Both the position numbers and the translations under genes were made by a program. Source: Saprospiraceae bacterium (lineage in GTDB: Bacteria; Bacteroidota; Bacteroidia; Chitinophagales; Saprospiraceae). From it: a stretch of 64,000 bases of DNA. The notes beneath the pieces were generated by a model, which was not told where the DNA came from, did no database searches, and saw only the letters and a list, made by a program, of their open reading frames with translations. The stretch spans positions 62,001 through 126,000 of the forward strand of contig JADKGI010000013.1 of the NCBI GenBank assembly GCA_016722285.1, written 5' to 3'. This document shows, piece after piece, positions 1 through 9,377 of this stretch; position 1 is the first letter of the stretch, and every line of letters starts with the position of its first letter.

Positions 1-42
1 CAGCGTTTTTGGCCGCATCCTTTCGGCTAATGGCAAATTCAT
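1..42 (-). CDS. rarA: Replication-associated recombination protein A, first 14 codons (cut by window edge)
   Basis: The minus strand from 42 reads MNLPLAERMRPKTL and is open to the window edge. This is the very typical N-terminus of RarA/MgsA, the clamp-loader-like AAA+ ATPase that acts at stalled replication forks. Only the N-terminal tail is visible; the Walker motifs lie outside the window. The assignment rests on the LAERMRPKTL signature alone. The gene is divergent from nothing visible and lies in the same direction as the TonB receptor, about 140 bases downstream of it. Confidence 0.72.
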   Translation of the reverse strand, partial: MNLPLAERMRPKTL

Positions 43-185
43 ATTAATCACTAATTTATTACTCTCAGACTTCCAACTGGCAAATATACCAATTGATTAA
101 ATCAATTTTATCCAAAGCAATATTAACTATTTTATTCTGAAGATGGCACATTAATAATTGCAAAGTTATGTCTGGGTTATGATGT

Positions 186-2422
186 TTACTTCAATTCTGC
201 CCTTACACCCAAAAAGCACCGGAATCCTTGTAATGCTGCATAATTATAAGTAGGGTCAAAAGTATAACCATACGGATTATCTACATTTATTTTTTTGTCA
301 AACGGGTCAAATGGCCTTAAAATAGGGTCTTCAGGTCTGAAATTTAAAAGATTTTTTAAGCCGAAATAAATTTCAAATTCTTTATTGAATTTTTTAGTAA
401 TCTGAACATTTTGAATGCTGAACCAAGGAGAATATTCCGATCTAAAATCATTGGGAACAACCGGAAGCCCCATAGGGCTGGTAATGGTACCAGTATAATC
501 GAGTGTTAAATCCATTTTATTTATTGTATAACTCATGGTCCAGTTACCTGTAATATATGGTGTCTGGATTTGGCGGGTTTTAATCATCGCATTATCAAGT
601 GGATTTTCTTCTTTCAGGTAAACATCCATGAGTGTCCCGCCTAACATAATCTTAAATCCATTCACGAAATTGAATTCAGAATTTAATGTCACTCCTTTAG
701 AGATACTGTAGCCATTCAGGTTATTGTATATTATCTTGTTGGGGTCAGTGAAGAAATCAGCAACAATCCTGTTTGAAAAGTAAGTATAAAAATACTTCCA
801 TCCAGCGTTAAAAATCCAAAATTTGGATAAAATCTCGATGTTTGATTAATATTAAAATTATAGGACTTTTCTGGATTCAGATTATCCTTAATCACAACTT
901 CTCTTGCCCCGGTTAAGGCTGCATGGTCTTCACTGAATACATTGGCCACCCTGAAACCATTTCCAAAACCGATTCTAAAAGTATTATCTTTAGTTGGAGT
1001 CCACTGGTAATTTAGTCTTGGAGTAAAAATATTTCCATGATCTGAATTGTAATCATATCTGAATCCTGCAAGTAATTTGTGTTTAACTCCAAAACTTATC
1101 TCATCCTGTATGAAAATGCCGGGCAAGTATGTTTTTACTGGTTTATTAATATTATTATTTTCAGCTGAGGCTGTTACAGGTGTATTATCATCATAATAAA
1201 TATATCGAAAAGCCAATCCAGTGAGAAAGTCATGGTTTTTTAATGATTTATCCCATGTCAATTGTGTAAACCCTATCTGTTGTTTTGCGATATACCATGT
1301 AGTACCATAAACTGAATTTTGATCATGAAAATTATAAGAATAGGCCAGGTTAATTTTTTCTTTTAATGGAAATTGATAATTACCAATGAGTTCTATCCTG
1401 TTTGTTTTGATACTCTCCCCATATAAGCTATCCCCTCCACGAAATTCAGGTGTCCATTGCAATTCTCCTCCCCATCTATCTTCCCACACGTATCTAATTG
1501 CTAGAGAAGCCTTCCTGCTTTCCGTCCGTTTGAAATTCCACTTGTTGAATAATGAAACTCTTTTTTGCAGGGTGACATCGGTGAAATTGTCATGATTAAC
1601 ATCCCATATTTTATCAAAATGGAAGATATTGGCACTTAAGATTCCGATGGATTTTCCAACCTTAATTCTGGTACCTAAATCAATATTTACATCCTGATAA
1701 CTTGTACTATTGATATCCAGAGTGAGGCGACCGGAGGTTTCAGGGTTTTTGGTAATTACATTAATTAATCCTCCTACTGCCTCAGAACCGTACAGTGTTG
1801 AAGCCGGTCCTTTTACCACTTCTATTCGCTGAACAATACTATTGGGTATCCCCATAAGACCATAGACAGTTGATAAAGAAGAAACAATGGGCATACCATC
1901 AATCAGAACCATAGTGTAGGGTCCTTCCATCCCATTTATATGAATATCACCGGTATTGCAAACATTGCAATTTAATTGCGGCCTTACACCATTGATATTC
2001 TCTAGGGCTGTGAATAAATTGGGGGAGGGATTTCTTTTGAAAAATACCGGGGTAAATACTTCTATTGGAACAGGGCTGTTCATTCTGGAAACTTCTTTCA
2101 TTGTCCCGGACACGACCACTTCATCCAAAAATGCTGAGGTGGATTTAAGGCTGAAGATTAGAGTTTTACCTTTTATCCATGTTAATGTATCACTGATATA
2201 TCCAATATAAGAAGCAATGATTTCTTTCTTTTCATGACGCAAATCTATTGCAAACTCACCATGAATGTCTGTGGTTGTACCAACCGTAGTGCCTTTGATA
2301 AGGATAGTTGCAAAGCTGAGCCTTTCACCGGATTCTGAATAAACGGTGCCACTAATTTGGCTGAATAAAATGCAGTTTATTAAATTTGTTAATGCTATAA
2401 CAAGTAAAAAACGTACCGGCAA
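186..2422 (-). CDS. TonB-dependent outer-membrane receptor with carboxypeptidase-like N-terminal domain (frameshifted)
   Basis: Outer-membrane active transporter energised by TonB; the substrate is unknown. A signal peptide (about residues 1-22) is followed by a carboxypeptidase-regulatory-like beta domain (about 23-105), a plug domain (about 110-225, with VLIDGMPIVSS and VEVVKGPASTLYGSEAVGG) and a beta-barrel that ends GVRAELK at 186. The plug carries a CNVCNTG motif that could bind a metal or form a disulfide. The reading frame breaks at the A5 run 788-792: the frame ends early, but one added base restores a continuous barrel (FYTYFSNRIVADFF...) into the 186-692 segment. The total would then be about 745 residues, normal for the family. 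The start is TTG at 2422; no in-frame ATG lies before the upstream stop at 2444-2446. Confidence 0.85.
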
Positions 2423-2815
2423 TATAAATAATTTGTTTTGATTCTAACGCAATCAGTTTAATTGCGTCAGATTCTTAACATCATTTACCAAACGATTGTT
2501 TATTCTTTATTTATTTCAGATTGATGTAAAATACATAAATTTTAATAAATGATTTTAAATTGAATATTGTCATTTAGAATTGAATAACAACCACTTATGA
2601 AAAAACAAATACAATAGTAACTCATTTTATTGCGCTTTTAATTTAAATGGATTTTAGTCTATTCAGATATCCAACTGAACTAATAGACCATTTCTTGAAA
2701 GAATCAAAATTTTCTGATTTAGCATGAATTAAATTATTGGTAGGAAATATGTATTACGGCATAGTTTTGGATGTGATATCATTATATGCATATTCTTATT
2801 AAATCGGTTTACAAT
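2423..2815. other. Intergenic region between divergent surface-protein genes
   Basis: This stretch of about 390 bases separates the TonB receptor (minus) from the T9SS-exported protein (plus). It is very AT-rich. I see no convincing ORF, RNA gene or strong hairpin; it presumably holds both divergent promoters, but no clean TAnnTTTG box could be fixed at a sensible distance. Confidence 0.4.
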
Positions 2816-5800
2816 ATGAAAAACGAATTATTTCGATATTTCATTTTATTGCTATCATTGCTATATTTTAATTCGTCTTTCGGACAGGATTTAAAATGGC
2901 TCTATAAAATAGGAAGCGTTACGACTGACTATGGGATTGGGGTTACAATAGATCCTGACCAAAATATTTTTGACGTTACCAATTTTACCGGTAATGCTTT
3001 CGTTTCAAACAATTTAAACATCACATCAAGGGGGCAGGAAGACATTCTGATAAGGAAAAGCACGTCACTTGGTATATTGCAATGGGTAAAACCTTTAGCT
3101 GGCAAGGGACAGGATCTCGCCTTTAGTATAGCTAATGATGCTCAAAGGAATATATTTATCACAGGTACTTATTATGATTCTTTATATTACGATAACATAT
3201 TTATCCTTGAAGGTAATGCCAATACTCAGTCTTCTTTTGTCATGAAAATTGATACCGATGGAAAACTATTGTGGATAAAGAAGATGGGTTCTAATATATC
3301 TGTTAGCTCAAAAACAGTAACAGCTACATCTACAGGTGCAATAGTAGTTTCAGGATCTTTTGAAGGTTCAACTATATTTAATGGTGAAAGAACATTAAAT
3401 AGTAATGGAGGAAATGATGCTTTCGTTATGAAAATGAACAGTGTAAACGGAGATATTCTTTTTCTAAAGAGAATCGGAGGTGGTGAACAAGAGTTTTTTA
3501 GCAAGCACAGAGTGGATAGTGAAGATAATATTTATTTAACAGGAGATTTTAGACAAATCATAGATTTTGATCCGGGGCCGGGAGAATCATTAATTAACAC
3601 AAAAGGGTTGACGGATATATTTTTATTAAAGCTTTCATCAGCAGGAGATTTTTTATGGGCAAAAGGTTATGGTGGTATAGGAGTTGACTACGGACAGTCA
3701 TTGACTACGGATAAAGATAATAATGTAATAATTACCGGCAGGTTTTCTGAAAATGTTGGATTCGGCACAACTTCTCAAGTCTTAACGTCAAAAGGCTCTA
3801 CGGATATTTTCCTTTTGAAAGTTGATAAAAATGGTAATACGCTCTGGGTAAATGGTTTTGGTGATATCAACTCTGATCAGGGAAGTCAGGTAATAGTAAA
3901 TCAGACTGGTGTTATATACCTTGCCGGTATATATAGAGGTAAAGTAGATTTTAATCCTTCTACTTCTTTCAGTAACTTCAGCCAGTCCAATGGGGGCGCA
4001 GATGCATTTGTTTCTGTATATAATCAGGATGGAACCTATAACCAACATTTTACTTTCGGAGGATTAGCTAATGAACAGTTGAATGATATTGCCTTAAGGA
4101 ACAATGGCGAGTTGGTGCTGGTTGGGGGATTTGGAGCTTTCGTTGATTTTGATCCTGGTGCTGCAGATGTTAGCATTATATCATCAGGTGGTCTGGATGA
4201 ATTTATGGTAAACATTTTTCTGTGCATCAATCCATATTTGAAGGAATTTAAAGCTGTCAGGCCGGAGATTTGCCTGGGTGAGAAAGTTTTAATACAGGTA
4301 GTAGAAGGCTATTTAAATAGTGCCACTCAATGGTCATGGCAGAGAGACAGTTGTAATGGTATAACATTCGCTGCTGGAAATTTTTTGAATATTCCAGTGA
4401 CACAAAACACTACTTTTTATATAAAAGGGTGGGGAGGTTGTATCGTAAATGACCCGTGTAAAACAATTGATATCAGAGTGTTTAGGGATAGTCTTAAATA
4501 CCGTTATTTTGAAGTTTGTGAAGGTGATACCATAAAAGTTGGCAATAAGGCATACACAAATGTTGGTGTTTACGTGGACTCTCTAAAATCCAAATCTGGA
4601 TGTGATAGCGTCCTGATAACTGAATTATTTGTTAAAAAAGATATTTTTCGGCTAAGACAATTCAAATTTGCCCTGGGGACACCGTAAAAGTGGGGAATTC
4701 AAAATATACACTTGCAGGTACATATACAAATAAATTTACCTCAATAGATGGTTGTGACAGCACTATTGTAACTACCATTTCAGTTTTACCTATATCAATT
4801 GAAAATTTTGATGCGACGATTTGTGACGGATCTTCTATTGTTGTAGGTAATACTTCATACAATCATGCCGGAAATTTTATACAGAAAAGAGCAAATACTA
4901 ATGGGTGTGAAGACATCCTGGTTGTAAACATTAAGGTTTTAAATAAATATTTTACACAACAAAAGACAATTTGTCAGGGAGATAGCCTTAAAGTAGGGAA
5001 TAAAATCTATAAGATTTCCGGCATTTTTATTGATACTTTAATATCTGTTTTTGGCTGCGATAGTATTTTGACCACTACTTTGAAAGTTCTGTCATCATCC
5101 TCATCTCAAAGATTTTATTCTTTTTGTCAGGGCGAAAGCGTAAAAGTAGGAAATACAATATATACATCTAGTGGAAATTATATTGATATTTTAGTAAATG
5201 CAGCAGGTTGCGACAGTACCGTATACAGCGGTGTAACAGTATTTAACATCCCAAGCCCCGTGACCAACGATAAGAAAATTTGTGAAGGAGACAGCATAAA
5301 AGTAGGTAGTAGATTTTATAAATCTAATGGCACTTATATTGACACTCTCAGGTCATATAATAACTGCGACAGTATTGTTAATACTAAGCTACAGGTATAT
5401 GCCCAAAACTATTTTGTAAATACTGAAATTTGCGAAGGAGATTCTGTGGTAATCAGAAACAATAAATTTCTTAATACCGGACTGTATAAAATTTCTTTAA
5501 CCAATTCATTTGGGTGTGATAGCATTATAAATTTATATCTATTTGTGAAGAAAAAAGTTGCCAGGACGATCGAATATGTCATATGTCCGGGTGATTCAGT
5601 TTTGGTAGGTCCCAGTACGTATAAATTATCTGGATCTTATGTAAATATATTTTCCGGAACAAATGGATGTGATAGTATCGTAACTTCAAATATAAGGTAC
5701 AATCATGTGACTGTGTCAATCAGTGTGATAATTTGTAAAGGGGACTCTCTTGTATTTAATGGAAAAACATATAAGGATACTGGGGTCTTCAGAGACACGC

Positions 5801-6927
5801 TCAAAAAGTCAGATGGGTGTGATAGTATAATTGTTTTAAATATCGGAGTGAACCCTTCTTACAAAATTGATACCGTTTTCGAAATTTGCAAAGGGTCCAA
5901 TATCACAGTAGGGTCATCTACTTATTTCAATGCAGGAAAATATACAGCAGTACTTCAGACAAATAAGGGTTGCGATAGTATTATAAATTTCACAATTAGT
6001 ATAAAAGATAGGATAAACGTGGCTTTTAATTATTCTATTTGCCCTGGGGATTCAATAAAAGTAGGAAATAAATCGTATAAAAATACAGGTTCATTTTTTG
6101 ATACATTACAAACTCAATATGGATGTGATAGTATAGTGAATTCCATAATTAGTTTCAACCATGTCACTGCAGCTTTTAATGCCACAATATGTCAGGGGGA
6201 TGTTTTGATGTTTAATGGTAAGTTCTATAGGGAACAAGGTATATTCAGAGATACAATTAAGAAGATTGACCGGTGTGACAGCATTATTGTTTTAAACGTC
6301 TTCGTTAAACCCACCATTACCATAGACACGGCTTTTGAAATTTGCAAAGGTACTTCCATTAAAGTTGGAAATAATCTTTATTCAAATTCCGGGAAATTCT
6401 CCGAAATTCTCAAAGGTACAAATGGATGTGATTCTATTATCAATTTTGAAATAAAAGTAACAAATTTTATCCCGGTTGTATTTGTTGAAAAAGACACATT
6501 ACGGGCTTTCCCGATCACCGGAGCAAAATACCAATGGTACCAGTGTATCAATAATGAAAAGGTTCCTTTCCTGGGGGCTGAATTGACTTCTTTTCCTCTC
6601 TTCAAATCAGGAACATATTCTCTTGGAATTACATATAAATCATGCACATTTTATAGTGATTGTATTGACTACATCAGGTCTTCTGCCCAAGATGAATTCC
6701 AGGATAATATATCAGTTTTGCCCAATCCATTTGGTGACTTCATTCAGATAAATGTGGAAAGTAAGGCAAGATTATCTATTTTTGATATGAGTGGCAGAGT
6801 CATTTCAATATCTACTTTGACTGCCGGAAATAATCATCTTGATGTCGGAAATATACCTCCAGGCATATATTTATTTGAGGTAATCAATCCAAACGGTAAA
6901 AAATATTTTAAACGAATCAAGATTTAG
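2816..6927 (+). CDS. Large T9SS-exported repeat protein (frameshifted)
   Basis: Predicted secreted or cell-surface protein of about 1370 residues. It has a signal peptide (MKNELFRYF... to FGQ), then a beta-propeller-like region (roughly residues 25-460) of repeats such as DAFVMKMN and DIFLLKL followed by TGDF/TGRF strands. Thirteen tandem Cys-pair repeats follow, then a C-terminal T9SS type A sorting domain (VLPNPFGDFIQI ... GIYLFEVINPNGKKYFKRIKI). The frame is broken at the T5 run 4644-4648; one added T gives a perfect repeat unit (SAKTIQICPGDTVKVGN). An upstream in-frame ATG at 2786 exists, but 2816 puts the signal peptide at the N-terminus. Function is unknown; an adhesive or matrix role is an inference from the repeats. 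Confidence 0.85.
4514..6466 (+). repeat. Thirteen tandem protein repeats, ICxGDSxxVGN...GCDSI type
   Basis: I count thirteen units of roughly 48-50 codons. Each has the form (I/V/F)C-x-G-(D/S/E)-S-(I/V/L)-x-(V/F)-G-N, then a G-x-(Y/F) turn, then (G/N/R)C(D/E)(S/D). Each unit has exactly two cysteines, which suggests one disulfide per repeat once exported. At the DNA level the units are well diverged, so this is an old array and not a recent expansion. Confidence 0.85.
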
Positions 6928-6954
6928 GCAAATACAACTTAATTTTCATTGAAA

Positions 6955-7680
6955 ATGAAAAGATCAGCCTTATTCAGGTTTAAAGAGTTTGAAATAATTC
7001 AGGATAATTGTACTATGAAGGTGAATACTGACGGAGTTCTGTTGGGAGCCTGGAGCGATATTAGCGGGAAAAAAAGTGCCCTTGATATTGGGCTGGGGAC
7101 AGGGATTATTGCCCTAATGATCGCACAAAAAAATAAAGAGATTATTGTCACAGGTGTTGAAATTGATCAAAAATCACATCAGATAGCAGCCATGAATATG
7201 CAAAATTCTCCCTTTAAAGATCGCCTTGGATCTGTTAATTCATCGATTCAGGAATTTGCATCAACAACCAATACTAAATTTGATCTTATAGTCAGTAACC
7301 CTCCTTTTTTTTCAGGTGGTACTTTTTCTTCAAATGAAAACAAGGCTATGGTAAGGCATACCGTGAAATTGCCGCATATTGACCTTTTGCAATCAGTAAA
7401 TAGGTTGATTTTACCTAATGGGCATTTTGATTTAATATTGCCATATCTGGAAGGACTCAGGTTTGTAGAACTGGCAATCAAGTCGAGATTATTCCCTCAT
7501 AAAATAATTGAAGTCAGGCCGAGGCAAAACAATCCAATCGAAAGATTACTCATCAGACTGAGCCCTGTACCAATAAAAAGTGTGTATCGGGATGAACTAA
7601 TCATACATAATGGTTGGGGCCCAAATGAGTATTCAAACGAATTTGTTAAGCTGACAAAAGACTTTTATCTATTTCTATAA
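6955..7680 (+). CDS. trmN6: tRNA1(Val) (adenine-37-N6)-methyltransferase
   Basis: SAM-dependent Rossmann methyltransferase of the YfiC/TrmN6 family that makes m6A37 in valine tRNA. Visible motifs are the SAM-binding loop LDIGLGTGIIALMIAQ (about residues 41-56) and the catalytic NPPFF tetrapeptide region (about 115), typical of N6-adenine methylation. The N-terminus FRFKEFEIIQDNCTMKVNTDGVLLGAW matches the family. I chose ATG 6955 over an in-frame TTG at 6949. It lies 27 bases after the surface-protein stop and converges with nth, whose stop overlaps it by about 6 bases. The family assignment is firm; substrate specificity is by homology. Confidence 0.85.
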   Translation: MKRSALFRFKEFEIIQDNCTMKVNTDGVLLGAWSDISGKKSALDIGLGTGIIALMIAQKNKEIIVTGVEIDQKSHQIAAMNMQNSPFKDRLGSVNSSIQEFASTTNTKFDLIVSNPPFFSGGTFSSNENKAMVRHTVKLPHIDLLQSVNRLILPNGHFDLILPYLEGLRFVELAIKSRLFPHKIIEVRPRQNNPIERLLIRLSPVPIKSVYRDELIIHNGWGPNEYSNEFVKLTKDFYLFL

Positions 7681-8313
7681 ACCGCTTGTCTTGTTTTGTA
7701 AAATACTGCATATGGGACATTTATTTGTATCATGACCTCTTGCGGGACAATATTCCCTTCCAAAAAAAATAATTTGTAAATGGAGTTTATTCCATAAGGA
7801 TTCAGGAAAGGCTTTTTTAAGATCATTTTCTGTTTGAACGACATTTTTACCCGTCGAAAGCCCCCATCTTTTAGCCAGTCTGTGAATATGGGTGTCAACT
7901 GGAAATGCCGGCACTCCAAAGGCTTGTGACATGACAACAGACGCAGTTTTGTGCCCAACACCTGGTAGGGCTTCCAGTTCTTCAAAAGTCTTTGGCACCT
8001 GACCATTATGTTTTTGGGTGATTATTAAAGACAAATTTTTTATTGCTTTAGATTTTGCCGGACCCAAGCCACATGGTCTTATTATTTGCAATATAGCTTC
8101 CTGATCGGTTAGAGACATGTCCTTTGCATTATCTGCAAGTTTCCAAAGCTGAGGTGTAATTTTATTTACTCTCTCATCGGTACATTGGGCTGAAAGCAAA
8201 ACAGAAACCAACAGGGTATATGGATCTGTGTGAATCAATGGCACCGGGGTTTCAGGATAGTATTTTTCGAGCGTGTTCTTTATATATTCAATTCTTTGCT
8301 TCTTATTCACCAC
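7675..8313 (-). CDS. nth: Endonuclease III (DNA glycosylase/AP lyase)
   Basis: Base-excision repair enzyme that removes oxidised pyrimidines and nicks the abasic site. The 212 residues hold the helix-hairpin-helix LPGVGHKTAS with catalytic Lys (about 120) and the catalytic Asp in PVDTHIHRL (about 138). The C-terminus has CPARGHDTNKCPICS, giving only three cysteines at C-x9-C-x2-C instead of the classical four-cysteine C-x6-C-x2-C-x5-C cluster, so the 4Fe-4S cluster may be altered or absent. The start overlaps the ribD stop by 7 bases, suggesting an operon ribD-nth. Confidence 0.93.
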   Translation of the reverse strand: MVNKKQRIEYIKNTLEKYYPETPVPLIHTDPYTLLVSVLLSAQCTDERVNKITPQLWKLADNAKDMSLTDQEAILQIIRPCGLGPAKSKAIKNLSLIITQKHNGQVPKTFEELEALPGVGHKTASVVMSQAFGVPAFPVDTHIHRLAKRWGLSTGKNVVQTENDLKKAFPESLWNKLHLQIIFFGREYCPARGHDTNKCPICSILQNKTSGL

Positions 8314-9341
8314 GATTTATTTTTCACTGTAAGTATTTCATCATCAATAAGAAATATTCTGTTTTTCAAATAGCCAGTAACATTTGGTGATCCGATTCCA
8401 TTTCCAAGTTTTATCTTTGTTTTTATGATTCTGGCTTCATCCCATAAATTTGCATTAATAAATGATGTCAGTATTGATGCACCTCCTTCAACCATGAGGG
8501 TATTGATTCCTTTTTCAAAAAGAACTGCAAGGACATTATTTAATTCAGAAGTATCATTGGTTTTTATAAAATCAATATTTTGTTTGCGATCATTTTTGAC
8601 CTCATTGAAAATAATGGTTTTGCTACCTGATTCTATTTCATTGTAATATTCCTTTCCATTGATGCTTGAATCCATTATAATTTTTACGGGATCAGAACCA
8701 TAATAATATCTAACATCTAGCTTAGGACGATCAATGAGAGCAGTATTTATACCGATCATAATGCCATCTGATTCTGAACGCCACTTATGGACGAGTATCC
8801 TCGAATATTTATTTGATAGCCAGGTCTGCTCATTCTCTCTGGAAATATAATTATCATATGATTGAGCCCATTTGAGTACAATATATGGTCTCTGTTTAAG
8901 ATTAGCTTTAAATGGTGATATCAATTCATCACAATCTTTTTCCAATGTTGATTTAACCACAAAGACACCATTTTTTTTCAAAAAGCTGATTCCATTACCT
9001 GCCACAAGCGGATTAGGGTCTTCACAACCGATGACAACATTTTTTATTCCTTCATCAACAATCCTTTTAGAACACGGCGGCGTTTTTCCATAGTGAGAAC
9101 ATGGCTCTAATGTGACATAAAGCGTAGAATCAGGAATTTTATATCTGTTTATTTTTGATACACTTTCAATTGCATTTATGTGTGCATGGGGCTTTCCAAA
9201 TTCTCTATGAAAGCCTTCACCAATAATTTTATTTTGATAAACCAACAGTGCTCCGACATTTGGATTTGTCATCACTTTATTATCTGACAATTTCGCCAAA
9301 TCGATACATCTTTGCATATAAATTTCTCTCATATGCATCAT
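8307..9341 (-). CDS. ribD: Bifunctional riboflavin biosynthesis deaminase/reductase RibD
   Basis: Two-domain enzyme for steps 2 and 3 of riboflavin synthesis. The N-terminal cytidine-deaminase-like domain (about 1-145) has zinc ligands in PHAHINAIE and EPCSHYGKTPPCS. The C-terminal reductase domain (about 146-344) has LKWAQSYDN, the GINTALIDRPKLDVR substrate loop and VEGGASIL. The normally invariant catalytic Glu of the HAE motif is His here (HAH, codon CAC at 9180-9182), which should impair deamination. Its length of 344 is normal. It sits between nth, with a 7-base overlap, and secA, with 36 bases. Confidence 0.92.
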   Translation of the reverse strand: MMHMREIYMQRCIDLAKLSDNKVMTNPNVGALLVYQNKIIGEGFHREFGKPHAHINAIESVSKINRYKIPDSTLYVTLEPCSHYGKTPPCSKRIVDEGIKNVVIGCEDPNPLVAGNGISFLKKNGVFVVKSTLEKDCDELISPFKANLKQRPYIVLKWAQSYDNYISRENEQTWLSNKYSRILVHKWRSESDGIMIGINTALIDRPKLDVRYYYGSDPVKIIMDSSINGKEYYNEIESGSKTIIFNEVKNDRKQNIDFIKTNDTSELNNVLAVLFEKGINTLMVEGGASILTSFINANLWDEARIIKTKIKLGNGIGSPNVTGYLKNRIFLIDDEILTVKNKSW

Positions 9342-9377
9342 AAAATAATAAAGATTAGTGGAAATATTAAATTTATC

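Noticed and set aside
4514..6466. Repeat array as a CRISPR or DNA-level tandem repeat
   Set aside because: Periodicity is at protein level only, about 48-50 codons, with divergent DNA and an open reading frame throughout.
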